A stretch of 64,000 bases of DNA, from the NCBI GenBank assembly GCA_036320915.1, contig JAXBDG010000002.1, positions 1,674,001-1,738,000 on the forward strand, read 5' to 3'. Source of the DNA: Linnemannia elongata. Taxonomy: Eukaryota > Mortierellomycota > Mortierellomycetes > Mortierellales > Mortierellaceae. The position numbers and the translations under genes were made by a program. A model generated the notes under the pieces. It was not told where the DNA came from. It did not search any database and saw only the letters and a list, made by a program, of their open reading frames with translations. The first letter of the stretch is position 1. The number at the start of each line of letters is the position of its first letter. Below are positions 1 to 16,580 of the stretch, one piece after another.

Positions 1-265
1 AAGGAACGAAGAGGGGCAGTGTTCATGTCATGCCAGGCTAACCCACAGCACATCCTGTTTGTTGGTGTGCGAACAAATAACAACAAGTCTATGATGACTT
101 TGGCACTCCCAAAAGAAAAGAGAAGAAATGAAAATGCCATCATTGAATCATCAATCGGTAGAATGGTAGAAACCCATTGGCATCTTGTTACAATGAACAT
201 GGCAAGAACAAGGACCACAAGTGAAGAATAAGTGTCGTGTCTGGGTTTATGTATATGTATGTATG

Positions 266-288
266 CGTGTGTGTGTGTGTGTGTGTGA
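266..288. repeat. (TG)n microsatellite
   Basis: A run of about eleven TG units in a non-coding stretch. Confidence 0.9.
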
Positions 289-548
289 GGCGTGCAGGGA
301 AATCACAAGTCAAGTCATGTCAAAACCAAATGTCCTTTTGAAGAAGGCTACCCATTTGCAGCATTGCACAGGTTTTTTTTTATGGTTATTATCTAGTGTT
401 CCTTGCGCGTGTTACAAAGTGGAGGAAAGAGCGAAAGAAAGAGGACACAAGGGTTGCTTCACGTACAATATTTAAGACGATGTGCGATTCAAATAATGAA
501 GGCATGTTCAGGTTGAAAGAAATAATTGTTCTACCATCCTCTAAGAAC

Positions 549-570
549 GAGAGAGAGAGAGAGAGAGAGA
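549..570. repeat. (GA)n microsatellite
   Basis: A run of about eleven GA units, followed by a short imperfect extension. It lies in non-coding sequence. Confidence 0.9.
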
Positions 571-996
571 CAGAGAGACGACTACATCCCACGGAAAAAG
601 ATACTTTGAACTTTTCGTGTCTTGTAGAAAGATCTATCTTGGTGACCTTTATGTAATTACCCATACGGAGGGCATGCAAAGGTGAGTAGATGAAAGACAA
701 GGCTAATGAAGATTGACGCAGTTGTGCCTGGGCAATTGATACTTCATAGAACAAAGCCATGGATGGAGGTCACTGAACAAGAATGATAGATATATCAATC
801 AATTATGAAATAAAATACAACACATGTATGTTGAATGGAAATAGCCATTGACACAGTCGCAATGGCAATTCAGCAATTCAAGTGGCCCAATTTTTTTTAT
901 TTTTTTTTTCTTTGTCCAGATGGGGACAAGACCTTGGTTCTTATATATTTTTTATGTCCTGCCTGCGTCTGTCTCCATTCTTTGTCTGATTGACTG

Positions 997-999
<3 letters not shown>

Positions 1000-1028
<29 letters not shown>
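1000..1028. repeat. (CT)n microsatellite
   Basis: A run of about fourteen CT units inside a pyrimidine-rich stretch. Confidence 0.9.
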
Positions 1029-1030
<2 letters not shown>

Positions 1031-4000
1031 TTTTTCTCATCCGCGTGGTATGCATTGAATTGGAAGAGTGAGACAGAGTGAGAACAGTAAGCCAATCCAT
1101 CTTGTTATTATGCCTGCCCTTCTGTTTGATTATCTGTTTGTTGTTTTTTTGTGAACGGACAGATGGCCCACCCCTTCTTTCCCTTCCCTCCTTCCTTTCC
1201 TTTCCTTTCCCTTCTTTGCGCGATTTTCAAACTCCTTTTTTTCCATCCTTTGTTGTTGTTTTTTTGGGACTTGTCTTAGCCAAGTGTGCTATTTTGATGA
1301 TTTTCGTGGATCAAGACAATCTAAAGAATAAAAAGCGCAATAACGAAAAAAGGGGAATGAATTGGATTGAGTTCACAATAGTGTATAGCAAAAAAATTAA
1401 AATCGCAAAACACGCAAAAAGCACAAAAAGGTACAAAAGGGCACGCGTTTACGAAAGAGAAAAAAAAATATGGAACTGACAAGCACTCAACCTTCTCTCT
1501 CTCCCTGCCCAACTTTTTTTTTTTTTTTTTTTGGGCGAGCAGCATTGGAAAACGGTAAAGAAAAAAGGGGGGTAAAGATTGTGAACATAGCTGCATAGAG
1601 AATGGGAAGGCAGTAGTGAACGGGAAGGGGACTCAATAAAAGGCAGAGTACTCTATGCGACGATATTGTTGTCTTTTTTTTTTGTGCTGACAAAAAAGAC
1701 CTAAGAGCTAGTCCCTCCTTGCAAATAAAAACGCCCCCACGTCCAGCCACCATCTATGAGTCCTTGGTGATAGAATAGCAGCTTCACTTAACATCAATGG
1801 CTGCCATATCCACATCGTACCCTACTGCTGTATCGTCATCTTAGATCCCCAAATGTAGGAAGGACTCAGCATTCAAACCGTCCGCCAGCCTGGGTATCCA
1901 AAGGATAGGCTGGATACGTATCCAATTCAGTTCAAGATTCTTGTCACCCATATCATGTCAACCGATGAAAACAAAAACATGGCACAAAAACCACAATATC
2001 CAAACACAAAGACATAACAATTATCCTTGTCCTTTGCTCATCGTCTTCGAAATCATAACCAAAACAAGAGCTCTTTCTTCTTCTTCACCTCCTCCATTTT
2101 TTTGTGTTCTTCATTTGGTTTTCTCATAGTCGCTCATCCACCTGGAACAAGTTTGGTTGGGTTCATTTTTTTTTCTTTGATTTTTCTCAAGAGTGTGATA
2201 TTGTCGCTGAGTACATCTCGACGAGTACAAAAGATTTCACATCTTGAGACCTCCCTCATTGAAAGATACAAAAACATATAAAAAGGTAACTATCATCCAC
2301 AAGGACTGGTTAGGTTCTCGTTCATGTCTTTCCTCGTAAAAACCCAGAGGGTTCTTGTGGGATTTGTTTGTTTACTCGAACCTGTTGTGATTGTTTGTTG
2401 TTTGTTTGGTTGTTGGCTGTTGACATTCGGCTTTTTTTTTTCTTTGAAGGAAAAGATCAGGAAGGAATACAAAAAACAACAAATATATAAATGTGGTAAA
2501 AGGCGTATTTAGTTGGGGGTCTTTGAATTCGCACCGCACGGGTCCAATGAGTGTCCGGAGGAATCAGGGACGCTTTTGGGGAGACCAGCAAGCTCTACGA
2601 TAGAAGTAAAAGACATGATTCACTCTGCACCTTTTTGTAGATTTTCACACAACCTCAAGGATTTGCAATGGGACGGTAGTACAGTACATACAAGGGGAAG
2701 GAACGGAAAATGGAGTAAAAAACAGTTATTGGTGATAGAAAATCCAACCCCCTCCTCGCTATTCTCATCTCTTTTCTCATTCCACTCTTGCTTTTTCCTT
2801 CTCCCTGCTGCCTTTCTTTTCCCTCTCCTCGCCAAGGAAGAAAAGAAAAACACGCCATTGAAAATCCATCCGCCAACCAGAACACACTCACGCACGCAAT
2901 ACAAACACACTCAAAAAAAGTAAACAAACAGGCACTATCTCCTGAACAAGTAAACAAATAAACAGAAAGAAGAAAAAAATACACACGCATGGGCATCTTA
3001 GGTTTCCCCCTTTGCATTGTTTGCACAAAATGAAAAATGAGTGGGATTTTTGGCCTTTGCCTTGCCCTGCCAGGCAAGACCCATGACATCATGGCGTTTT
3101 TCTTTTTATTTTTTGCTATTCCGCCAACTTTCCTGCCTGCCCGCTCCTTCCCTTCCCTTCCCTTTCTTCTATTTTTCCCTCCTCTGCTCCCTCCCAAAGT
3201 GAGATTGTCCTTTCTGTATTTGGGCGTTTTTTTTTTCTGTGTTCTGGGTTGAACCTCTCTGGGCAGAGGGAGGGATACAGAGAGATGGTAAAACCAATTT
3301 TTGGTTGGCTCTCATTTTTTCCTTTTGCAATTGGGACAGTAGACAAAAATGCGGGTCGGGATGAGGGGATAACACGATGCAAGGCGGATGGATATTTGTT
3401 ATGCATGTTTACCCATCACCTTCACACTCTTCCATGCCGCGTAGATTACAGCACGGTTCCTGTCTATTCAATAATTATTACGGTATTCAATGGAATGGCA
3501 GAAAAGGCGAGGACTCCACCATTTCTCAGCATCGCGTTCCATTGTCGTTTCAATTTATGATTAACAAAGAAAGATGCGCCGATTTCTTTTTCATCGATCA
3601 TCAGTGAAGATCCAAGACTGATAAGAAATCCTTTCTCTCATTGATCAACACTAACAAAAAAAATAATTGGTGGCGTCTATTCACAACGAACCATCATCAT
3701 CACACCTTGGTCCTGACACATATGTCCCATAAAGAGAGGTAACATAAGAGGGATCAGTACAGAAAGTTTAGAAATATTGGTCCTTGTGACCATAGTTAAC
3801 GGTTTCGTCGGGCTCATACAATTAGACATCATTATGCTACAGATATCCATCATGAAAGCCCCGACCGTCCGTGTTGCCTTGACGTAGAATGTCTTCCTTC
3901 CCATCTGTGCAAAAATTAGGAACTTGACCAAAGGAAATGGTCTTGGACAAAACCAATGTGATGATGGAATACAGTTACTTAGAAGTGGGTAAGGAGTGGT

Positions 4001-4840
4001 TGGAAGACTATCTAGTGCTCTCAAAGTCTTTCTTTGGGGTTGAATGCCAAGGGCAGAATCACAAAAGGCTCACTTTGCACGCAACATGCATGCAAAAAGC
4101 AAGAAGGAAAGAGGAAATAGCTGTGCTCTTTTTGGACTGAAATGCGTCACCGTTCACCTCGCGTTCACAATGTGCTTTGCTCCCACTTGATTCACCGTGC
4201 ACCACTCATTCCAACTTATGTTTACCTCAACTCTTCTTTTCATTTTATCCTTTTCAATAGGACAATAAACGAACGTCGGTCCTAACAATGCAAACGAATC
4301 GGCGATTTAGGTGTTTTGGAGAAAAATGTATGTTTTTGAGGTGATGGACGTGTCTCGGCCCAGCTCAATGTTTTAAGATACGCATGTGATTTTCGAGGCT
4401 ATGGACGCGGCTGTGACAAAAACTAATATGAAATGGGTCAAAAATTAGGTTCAGTCTTCACAATAAAGCACTCAAACGATTGTGTTAGCAGCTTTGCCCT
4501 CACTCTTCACTCATCTTTTGTCATCGTGGATGACTTTCATGGTGGTAGTTGTTTTAGTCAAATGGTGGCTATGGAAGGTGCGAGACTGCAGGCGTTTTTC
4601 TTTTATTCGTGAAAGGAAATGGTATCGTAAAATATCATTCAGAACTGAACAGGACGGGCATAAAAAATAAAACAAGACAAGATCACATATCCTCCGAAAC
4701 AAACACTCAAGACCGAATGAGGGGCAAGCAGAGCGTGAGCAAGTCTTCTAATAAGAAATGGGACGGGAGAGGCGGTCTAGCCACTACTCTTCAATCTTCC
4801 ACGACTCCCAGGCGGGGCACTCTGAAATTTTGATGATCTC

Positions 4841-5090
4841 CTATGTCGCATTTGGCCGCAAATAAGGAGTCGTCATCAACCTGCAAGAATTCCTCCGATT
4901 GTTCCGTCCAATCGCGCCCTCGAGACAGACATTGGGGTCAGTGTCGGCCGTGGCCAAGCGCTTCCTATCGTGTTCCTCAACCTTGGCCCTCAAATCCTCC
5001 CTCGCCTTTTGTTTCGCTGCAGGGCCAACGACTTTTATATCATCGATTAGATAACCTGTGCCATGGTGATTGTTTTCTCCTTGGGTGGCG
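4841..5090 (-). CDS. Possible orphan C-terminal exon of an unrecognised protein
   Basis: On the minus strand a pyrimidine-rich acceptor (ctacag) at about 5091 opens a frame of about 82 codons ending in TAG at 4841-4843. The translation looks coding: it has a glycine/asparagine stretch, then a charged helix-like segment (KQKAREDLRAKVEEHDRKRL), then two cysteines. The same frame is closed by TGA about 15 codons upstream of the acceptor, so an upstream exon is needed. The sequence just upstream (about 5150-5480) reads as Thr-rich in one frame, like the secreted gene next door, but I could not find a matching donor. It may be the end of a decayed secreted Thr-rich protein or chance. No family recognised. 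Confidence 0.28.
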
Positions 5091-6123
5091 CTGTAGGGGA
5101 CGGTAGTGTAGGCGTTGTGTGGTTGTAAGTTTGTTCATGGTTGTAGCAGCAGAGACAGGCTTTGTAGGATTGATAGACGGCGGTAGTTTTGGTGGGATGT
5201 ATGAGCAGGGAATTGGATCTGGATAGGCCAAGGTTAGAGTAAGGGTGAAGTGGTTGTGGCCTTGGTCGTGGTAGTGGTGATGGCGCGTGTTGTGTTGGTG
5301 GTGGCTATGGTCGTGATGCTGGTGGAATTGGGCTTGACAATGCTCGTGGTGGTGGTAGTAGTAGTTCCGGGATGTCAATGACAGGAGTTGGCAAGGCGTT
5401 GGGTAGGGCTTTGAGAAAGAACATCATGCTCAGGAGAGCCGGCAGTGGGCTCAGCTTGTTGGTTGGTTTGGTTGGTTTGGCTAGGGATCTTTAGAGAAGG
5501 CAAGATTTTCTTGATGTGAAAAGGGGATGATTGTTTTATGTGTTATGAGAGAATCCTAGGGAGTAATTGTTGGAGGGATAACAGCCGCTGGCGCGTTCAC
5601 GTTTTATACCTCGCGTTGTTTGTCTACCATACTCTAGGTAGCGAGTAGCCTTCTATGGATCGATCTTTGGTTCTCGTTTTGTTTCTTTTCTTTGTTAGAT
5701 ACAGCCCTCGACTCTATTTTCCTTGTTGATCATCAATAATGAACAATAAAAACAAACCAAAGTTTCTCCTTTTCTCTCAACTCTTGACGGCAACTGTCTC
5801 TTCGCTCGGCATTGTAAGCCATGTCTTCCTATTTTTTATTTCTTTTACTTTCAGCCCCAGTTCTCGAGATCCTGCATTGCTAAGTACATATGTGCAAACA
5901 TTAACCACGACGTGATTGCGAATTTAGATTTTTATTTTATTCGTTGCCGGCCGTAGTATTAAAGGAGAGTTGAAAAAAGGTGGCGAAAAGAAGGTACATA
6001 AATGATAGGTGATAAAGCCACTGGCGCCCCTTCTCTAGAAAGGTCAATCCAAGGAACGGGGTAACAAGTCAAGGCGGAGGATGAAGCTTGAGTTGAAGCA
6101 GAAAGCTCTTTGCATTCTGTAAA
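5091..6123. other. Intergenic region, no clear gene
   Basis: This stretch holds Thr/His-coding low-complexity sequence (about 5150-5480, minus strand) and AT-rich spacer, including the 3' flank of the minus-strand gene ending at 6124. I see no frame or splice structure that supports a complete gene. Confidence 0.5.
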
Positions 6124-7222
6124 CTAGACCCTGTCCGGATTGGGGCACTTAGAAATATCCAAGATGACCAGGGCGTTTTCCGGGTGCAAACAGTTATAAA
6201 TCTTGACCTCACAGTCACCCATCAAGTTGTTGACTCGGCGCCCCTGGACACAAGTGTCTCTGACAAAGTTCCCTGTTGGCGTGCAGATCTCTCGACACTT
6301 GTTCTTGTCAACAGGCTGGTGCTTCTTTTTGGAAGTATGGGGGCACACTTTGTGGTCATTTTCGTAACACTCATCCTCTGGGATTAATTCCCCTCCCTCC
6401 TCTGGGACCTTTTCCTCATCGTCACCATCGTTGTTACCATCGTCGTCTCTTTCCTCTTCCTCCTCATCATCATCACCGCCATCATCATCACCACCATCGC
6501 CATTACCGTCATCGTCATCACCGCCATCATCATCGTCCTCACCGCCATCATCATCATCATCACCGCCTTCATCATCGTCCTCACCGCCATCATCACCATC
6601 ATCACCGCCTTCATCATCGTCCTCACCGCCATCATCACCGTCATCATTCTCGCCACCATCTCCATGTTCGTCCTCATCGTCGTCATCCCCATCCTCACGC
6701 CCATCGTCATCATTTTCACCATCATTTACCTCACACTCGTCGTCGTAATCGTCATCATCTTTATCCCCGGAAGACGTCGGCTCACAAGTGGGTATAGGGC
6801 TACTAGCTTTGGTGGTAGTGAGCGTCTCGGTAGTAGTACCAGTTGTAGTTCGGGACGGAGGAGTACGGGCAAGAGACATGATAGTAGTAGTCTTGGATAG
6901 GGTCGTGGTCGTAGTCGTGCGGTTAACACCACCCGTGGGTGTTACTGTAACGGTCTCTGTTTTTTCGACAAACAATACATCAATATGATTAGATGGATAT
7001 TATTGGCAAATCTTGCTCCTGTGCGTTTAGCATGAATGGGTACTTACGGTTTTGAGTGGTTGTGGCAGCGGTAAGTCCGGGCGCTGAGGGCGTAAGACTG
7101 ATTCCAGTTAGCAGATAGGATGGGTTGCCATTGTTAATTGCCGCAGCTTTGACAGGACCGAAGGTTGGCAGGGTTCCGATAGCGAGCATCATGATCAGGA
7201 GGATGACACGCAAGTTTGGCAT
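6124..7222 (-). CDS. Secreted acidic-repeat protein with Kazal-like C-terminus
   Basis: Two exons: 7222-7048 and 6956-6124, joined across an intron with donor gtaagt and acceptor acag. The first about 27 residues form a signal peptide (hydrophobic LRVILLIMMLAIGTL, then AxA-like VKAAA). Next come a Thr/Ser-rich linker likely to be O-glycosylated and a block of about 110 residues that is nearly all Asp, Glu and Gly in short repeated units such as GGEDDDEGGDD. The last about 75 residues are Cys-rich (CYEND, VCPHT, KCREICTP, GDCEVKIYNCLHPEN, SKCPNP). The spacing of the final cysteines, with a Tyr before NC, recalls Kazal-like folds, but this is by eye. It is probably exported and may bind cations through the acidic block. 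Function unknown. Confidence 0.75.
6420..6745 (-). repeat. Degenerate trinucleotide-type Asp/Glu/Gly repeat
   Basis: On the plus strand this reads as imperfect units such as ccatcatcatc, accgcc and atcatcgtcctc. On the minus strand it encodes the Asp/Glu/Gly block of the secreted protein. The repeat creates long spurious His-, Ser/Pro- and Met-rich frames on both strands. Confidence 0.85.
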
Positions 7223-8469
7223 GGCGACGGGATCTGGTTGATGGTTTTGAGGGGTAGTATATGTGTGTGTGTCGTATATAGGTGAGTGGGTCTGGTTCAG
7301 TCTGTTGAAAGCATATATGGCTTTTATATGTCGCGTGTTTTCTCGCCTTTTCTCCACCAGTGGCGAGTCGTTTTCCTCTTTCTTATTGTCATGTTGCTCT
7401 ATTGTTGCGGAACAAAGAAAAAAAAAAAAAAAGACAAAAGGCATCTGCGCCCCTGTTGTTTGCTTCGCCACCCAGATGAAAATTAGTGGCGTTTTTCTAC
7501 AGCCCGCCGAATTCAACCAACGCTCATTCTCCACGCAAGATTACTAGATCTTTTTCAAGGACCAGCTACTCCCCCTCCAGCCATCGCCACCCACCCAGCC
7601 TGACTCTTTCTTTGTGGTGGCGGCCGTTCACTGACTATCAAATATTTAAAGTATTAAAAAAGAGAAGAAACAAACTGCAAGTGCTCTAATCCCTCATGTC
7701 ATTTTTTTTACACATTGCCCTCCTCTTTCTCGCCGCCTCCTTTTTTTGATCAAAAATATTGTTCAAACATTCAGCGATTTTTTTTGTTCGCCGCTTATTT
7801 ACTTGTGTTTCTTTTGCGCTTTAAAACAAAAGAGGCCATGCGTTCCTTGGAATACGGGGGCGGGTAAGCTTAAGATCGAACCTAACAGTCAGCGGTATCA
7901 ACCAAAGTAAAAGCATCCCCAGGAAACAAACAATTATACATCTTCCGCCTCTTCAACAAAAAAAAAAACCACAAAATCGTCGTTCATGCAGCAACACGCT
8001 CGTCCCACGCAAATCATAACCTCCCTTCTTCAACCCCTCGAAAACTACAATGAAAAACCTCCTTTCCATCTCTCCATATCGCCACCCTTACCGCCGCCAG
8101 TCTCGCTAAGTCTTCCAAGAATTCAAACAATAAAAGAAACCCATGCTCACCACGACCGCCACCACCACGACATTGCTCAATACAGACCAAAGGAGCCGAC
8201 CCATCAACACAACCACTCTCACCTACAACATCAACATTAACCCCACCAACATCAAAATCGAAACCACCAGAATGGGCAAGGGCATTCATACGTGCCGCCA
8301 TGAACATGTATACTACGAGACAGACAATGATATTATAGAGCTACTTCACAATGGCGTTGCCGGTATGAATCAGTCTTTAAAACACATGTAAACAAATTCG
8401 TCATGATAAAAAGTGTATTTGGAACTGACCATGCAAAGTGTGTTATATGCAGCAAAAAAAAAAGGAATT
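7223..8469. other. Upstream region of the secreted protein gene and 3' flank of ARG5,6
   Basis: The first part should hold the minus-strand promoter of the gene starting at 7222, including an A-run near 7420. The rest is AT-rich with pyrimidine tracts and short frames of low complexity. I see no gene. Confidence 0.5.
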
Positions 8470-11841
<3,372 letters not shown>

Positions 11842-12573
11842 TATGTTTAGGGTAGTGTACTGTACAGGGGATACGATGTATGGGGGAGCCGAGAGTCGTC
11901 GGAGTTGTGAGGAAAAAGGTGTGAGAAGGAGAGAGTGGGGAGGGTGGTGGGCTGGCAGAGCAGAGGAGAGTGAAGGTGATGAGGAAGTAACTAGGAGGAA
12001 GAAGAAGAAGAAGGGATGAGGGAGGTGAATGCGATGCAGGTGAAGAAGAAGAAAAAAAAAAAAGAAAAAAAGAAGAACAGGCGTCCTTTTTATCTTCTCG
12101 GGATCAAACAGTATCTGAAGACTTTCCATGTGCAAAGGGAGCACCTGGCAATGCGAGGCTACTTTCTTTTGATGATAAGAGACGAACCATACAAGAGGAC
12201 TCATCGAGCCTCATCAAAAATTTGATCCGGGGTAGAAAAGCAGTCACCCTGTCCCTGAGTAGTTTTTGAAAAAAAAAAACTTTGTTTGCCCTTCTCGCCT
12301 CTCTATGGATGTTAGTGCCTCTCTCGCATCACAAAACACAACATATCCCAGCACACGAGCAGAGAGAGCAGGGTCCAGGGTCAATTATTGGCGAAAAAAA
12401 ATTAGCAAATGTCGTGCGCGTTTGCTCTATTGTTCTATGTAAACCCAATAGCAGACTAACATCACACACCATGCCATGTGTATCTTCTCAATCCATCTTT
12501 CGCTTTTTTTATTTTTATTATTTTATTTTTCTTATCTTGTCTTTGTCTACTGCGTGTACAAAAAATATTTGAA
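11842..12573. other. Spacer between ARG5,6 and HUL5
   Basis: Should carry the minus-strand promoter of ARG5,6 and the 3' end of HUL5. It is rich in purine runs and short T/A tracts on the plus strand. No gene or clear arginine-control element recognised. Confidence 0.45.
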
Positions 12574-15500
12574 CTATGAGAGATCAAAGCCGGCCTCAGA
12601 ATGGATGGCATACAACAACTTCTCCTTCAAACGCTCCCGGCTCGTAAACGCAGGTAACTTCAGCAAGTTCATACACGTACTGCTCGTCGGCAACCGGTCC
12701 TCTTCCCGCCCCGCATTCCGGATGCACAGTTTCGGATTCAGCTCCGCAAATCCCATCAACGGTGGTCGTGCACACGAAGTCACAAACTTGACAAGCAACC
12801 GACGATCCTCCTCACTCATCTCCTCAACAACAGACCAAAAGTACTCAATCGTTGGATCCGTCCTCTCAAAGTTTGAATACACCACGTTTTGCGCCAGATC
12901 CTTCAGCGAGATACCCGTCTGTGCCCCTCCCATCATCACTTGAAGTTCCTGTTGGTTGAACATCCACAGCCACTTGGGGTCAATCAGATCAGACAGGCCT
13001 CTGAAGAACGCCTTGCATTGGCGGTCGATCTGGGTGTTGAGTCGATAATGGGCCGTCAAGTAAATATATCGAATCCTGTTCTCCCGTGTCACCATCGTAT
13101 TCGCGCCATTCGGTATCAACTCTCTTGTTACCGTCTGTCCCATATCTGTAATTCATTTTATGGAATAGAAAAGGCTCGATGAATATTAGTGCAAATAAGA
13201 GAGAAAAAAAAACATAGTAACGAAAACATAACGTAGAAAAAAGGGTTACCTTCGTCGGCGACGGTGAAGTTGAGGGAGAGATCTTTTTCAAAGTTGCCTT
13301 CATAGTTCTTCACGAACATCAGACCGCGATACAGCTCCGGATCCAGCGAAGGCAGATCATCCAGGTAGTTGACCTGGCCCAAACACTTACTCAAAAAGAA
13401 TCCAGCAAAAGCCGCATCAATCAAAATGCCCTCGTACAGCGCCTTACCCAAGATCCGACCCAAAAATTCGTAGTGCTTGAGCTGCGTCCTCTCCTGTGCA
13501 AACTGGTGTGGATTTGGATAAAGCAAGTGATCTGACGTGTTCATAAACAGGCCATAGTTGGTGTTAAACGCCTGTAGAACAAGCGACGTCAAAAATTCCT
13601 TGAACACCCCTCCTCCGTCGATTCCTGCCTCTGGCATGCCATGCTGGTCAACAAAGCTGATAGCAATCCTTCCCTTGAGTTTTGGTCCTGTTTCGTTAAG
13701 TTAAGATGAAGAAAGTTAAGTATCGCTGTCAAAATTATCTGGAAATGAATCTTTGCTCATTCCAAAGAATATATCAAAGAACCTTACCAAGATGATTCAG
13801 GTGCTCGTAGCCATCTTCAAAGACAGTTCCTCGGCGAACTTGCGCCTGGCCGACAGGGTGCGGGTGGAATCCAGACATGCCTGGACTCCTCTGTCGGTCT
13901 GACTCAACAAATGCTCGAAAGATCGAGACACGATCCTCGAATCGAATCACGAATGGGATGTTGTTTAAGACACCCAGGCGAGGACTCAAACGAGCCAGCT
14001 GAGATGTTCTCTGGCGGCGGTTGATCGAACGCTGAACGCGAACATGTTCAGAGTCCGTCATAATAGCATCATCGCCATCATGTTCGTCCACTTCCTGGTC
14101 GCGACTAAGACTCTCCTCGTCCTGGATGACTGCGCGTTTGAACGCATTCATATCCAAGGGCATTGACAGCAGCCAGTGATCCTTTGGGCAGAATGCTTTT
14201 CGCGAACTATTTGGCATTAACATCGGTGGTTAGATCATGTATCACAGTTCTATAAAACAAGCACGCAGATGCCAGGGCAAGAAACTTACTCTCGAGCATG
14301 CAGTTGTCTGGTCAGCTTGGTAACGATGTCCCGAAGATATCCGACCTTGAGATCCATAGAGCCTCCAACATTGGACTCCATATTAAGAGCATTGTCGTTC
14401 CACCACAGTAAGAACGCAACATCCTACGATGAAATATAAATATACAGCCCATTAGTTTTCTGTTGGCAAACCTTCAGGACACAAACATCTTTTTAACGAC
14501 GCAAACTTACCCTGACAATGGATGCAAGGGTGATCACGCTCTGCAGACTAATGGGGTTCCTGGTCTCGTCGTAAAACTCGTCGTCTCCCATGGTCACCAA
14601 GATCTGGCAGTAGAGCTCAGCAACAAAGGCAAGCAGGTTCCAAGCCTTGGCGTGGCTCTGATCCATGACCAATTGGACACTGAGGGGTGTGTCTCGCTGC
14701 ATCGACTGAAGAAGCTGGTCGTACAAGTTTGTTGAGGTGAATGCATCCAAAAAGATCTTGATGATCGAAACACTGAACACCTTGCCGATGGGAGCTTGGG
14801 CACTTCCAGATCCTGCTATCGTCTTTGCTTTGCTTCCAAACTTGAAGTACATCAGGTTGCTGAGAATGTTGATCTTGTGAGATGGAAAGAGGGTAATCAA
14901 GTTCAAAAGGAGGTGGGTGATCTCGCCAATGGAGTCCGCCGAGAGAACATCCTGCGTGGCTCTTGTGGGGGTTGTTGCAGCGGAGCTGGACTTTTCAATG
15001 GAGCCTAAAATATCGTTCAGGTGGTTGCTATCATACGCCAATGAGAGCCATTTCATCATCCTGGGATCCAGTTTGGCTGATGAGGGTGGTGACTTTGGCG
15101 AGGAGCCTGGCAAAGTTTCTGATCTCCATTCAACATCATCCATGTCCTCGTCATCATCTGCTGCGCGCTTGGACGCCGATTCGATTGAGCCTCGTGGAAC
15201 CAGGCCGAGCAGTGCCGTCAGCACATGCAGGTATGCATTCGAGACCGAAGGGCTCATTTTAGCAACACGCTGATATCCAAATGCCAGAATGTTGGCCAGA
15301 AGCGGTGTGGCCTTGTACTGAGGCAGACTGGAAATAGTAGCGAGTGAAGTTCCGGAGAGATGAAGCAAGATGTTGTCTAGGGGAAGTCTGGAGGTAAAAG
15401 TTGATAGGATCTCAATTGGCATTCTGTTGGGGAGAAGCGGCACAGTCAAAATATAGCCCACAAATTGGTCCGTAGTCGCCTGCTCGCTGGCTCGCAAAAT

Positions 15501-16580
15501 ACGCACAGCCAGCAGCAATGCCTTGCCAAACGATGGTTTGCTCTTCTCGTCTATGGACTGTTGACAAGGATGGGTCGTCGTGGTGGTTTAGAAGAGAGCC
15601 TTGCAAATGCTTTCATTGTGATTCCGATGAGTTTTTGTTCTGAAAAGCATCATATGGACTTACGATTCGACTGAGGAAGCGAGCCAGCTGAGGGAAAATA
15701 TCTACGCTTGAGAGAGTCTGAGAGAAATGTTTTGAGAGAGGGAGCGCCTGGGTGTTCTGTGTTGTTGAGTATGTTTCCATAAGTGTGAGGGTGTCGAGGA
15801 GTGTGAAAACTGGCTCTGTTTCCTGTTCAGTCCTATAAGATTAAGACAAGGTAAAGCACAGAGCGAAGAGTTAAATTCGTATCTTGCATCAGGACAAACC
15901 TAAGCCTTTCGACAAAGCAATGATTGTTGACTGTACCAACTGGAGTACGCTCCAAGGTGCTGTACCAGGACCAGCAAGAGCCGCCCAAGCAGTCGCTGCC
16001 ATGATGCCTGCTGATCGGGTGTACTCTGGAAGGGTATAGCGACAAGGCGGTTTTTGGTTGCGCCGGTCGTAAGCAGCAGGTTGCTGCAGAGCTGGACCAA
16101 TCGCTGGTGGTCGAATCTTGGACGGAAAAATATGAGAAGTTTCTGTACAGACGACTCTACTTCGCTGGAGAGCTGTGAGATGGTAGTGGGTGTCAACTGC
16201 GCTGTTGATCCGATATTGTGTTGCAGGATGATTGTTTCCGTGTCCCAGGTATCTCTGATGTCCTGTCGCACTCCCGCAGCAACTGTTCGTCCACGGTACC
16301 ATGCCTATTCATTGACATTATGCCAAAATAGAAGGTATTTTGTATAAGCATGAATTGCGCAAGTCGTTCGCACAGGAGAAGTAAATAGAGTGTGCATATG
16401 TATATAACATGATATGCAGTTTTGTACCTGGATACGCTCGGCTGCTTTGAGTCGTGCTCGCTCGGCCTCCCTTATTCTGCGCTCTTCTTGTGCCTGTTTG
16501 AGGAGTTTTTGCTTGTCAACTTGTTGTTTATTGCCACCGAGGTTGATGGTTCGCCTTGACTTGAAGCTTCCGTCAAACAT
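12574..16580 (-). CDS. HUL5: HECT-type E3 ubiquitin ligase, HUL5/UBE3C family
   Basis: Eight exons: 16580-16428, 16304-15937, 15832-15664, 15557-14511, 14423-14290, 14206-13788, 13687-13250 and 13145-12574. Phases agree at every junction and the product is about 1,099 residues. The N-terminus (MFDGSFKSRRTINLGGNKQQ, then a Lys/Arg/Glu helix and AERIQ) matches the start of UBE3C/HUL5, including the IQ-like motif. The middle is helical with an acidic patch (DDDEDMDD). The C-terminal HECT domain has GRILGKALYEGILID, a run of RYIYLTAHYRLN type, and the active-site loop TSSTCMNLLKLP with the catalytic Cys. UBE3C/HUL5 associate with the proteasome and extend ubiquitin chains on stalled or misfolded substrates. 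The exon 2 donor (gtacag) is the least certain boundary. Confidence 0.93.

Larger units (their letters stand above)
1..4840. other. Gene-poor region with simple repeats
   Basis: No reading frame here has the composition, splice structure or family resemblance of a gene. The open frames are short, overlap on both strands and are dominated by pyrimidine runs. The sequence has dinucleotide repeats (TG near 266, GA near 549, CT near 1000) and many T or A runs. It could hold untranslated regions or promoters of a gene beyond the left edge, but nothing decides this. Confidence 0.6.

Noticed and set aside
6276..6797. Long His/Pro-, Ser/Pro- and Met-rich frames opposite or within the acidic block
   Set aside because: They are shadows of the trinucleotide-type repeat that encodes the Asp/Glu block of the minus-strand secreted protein.
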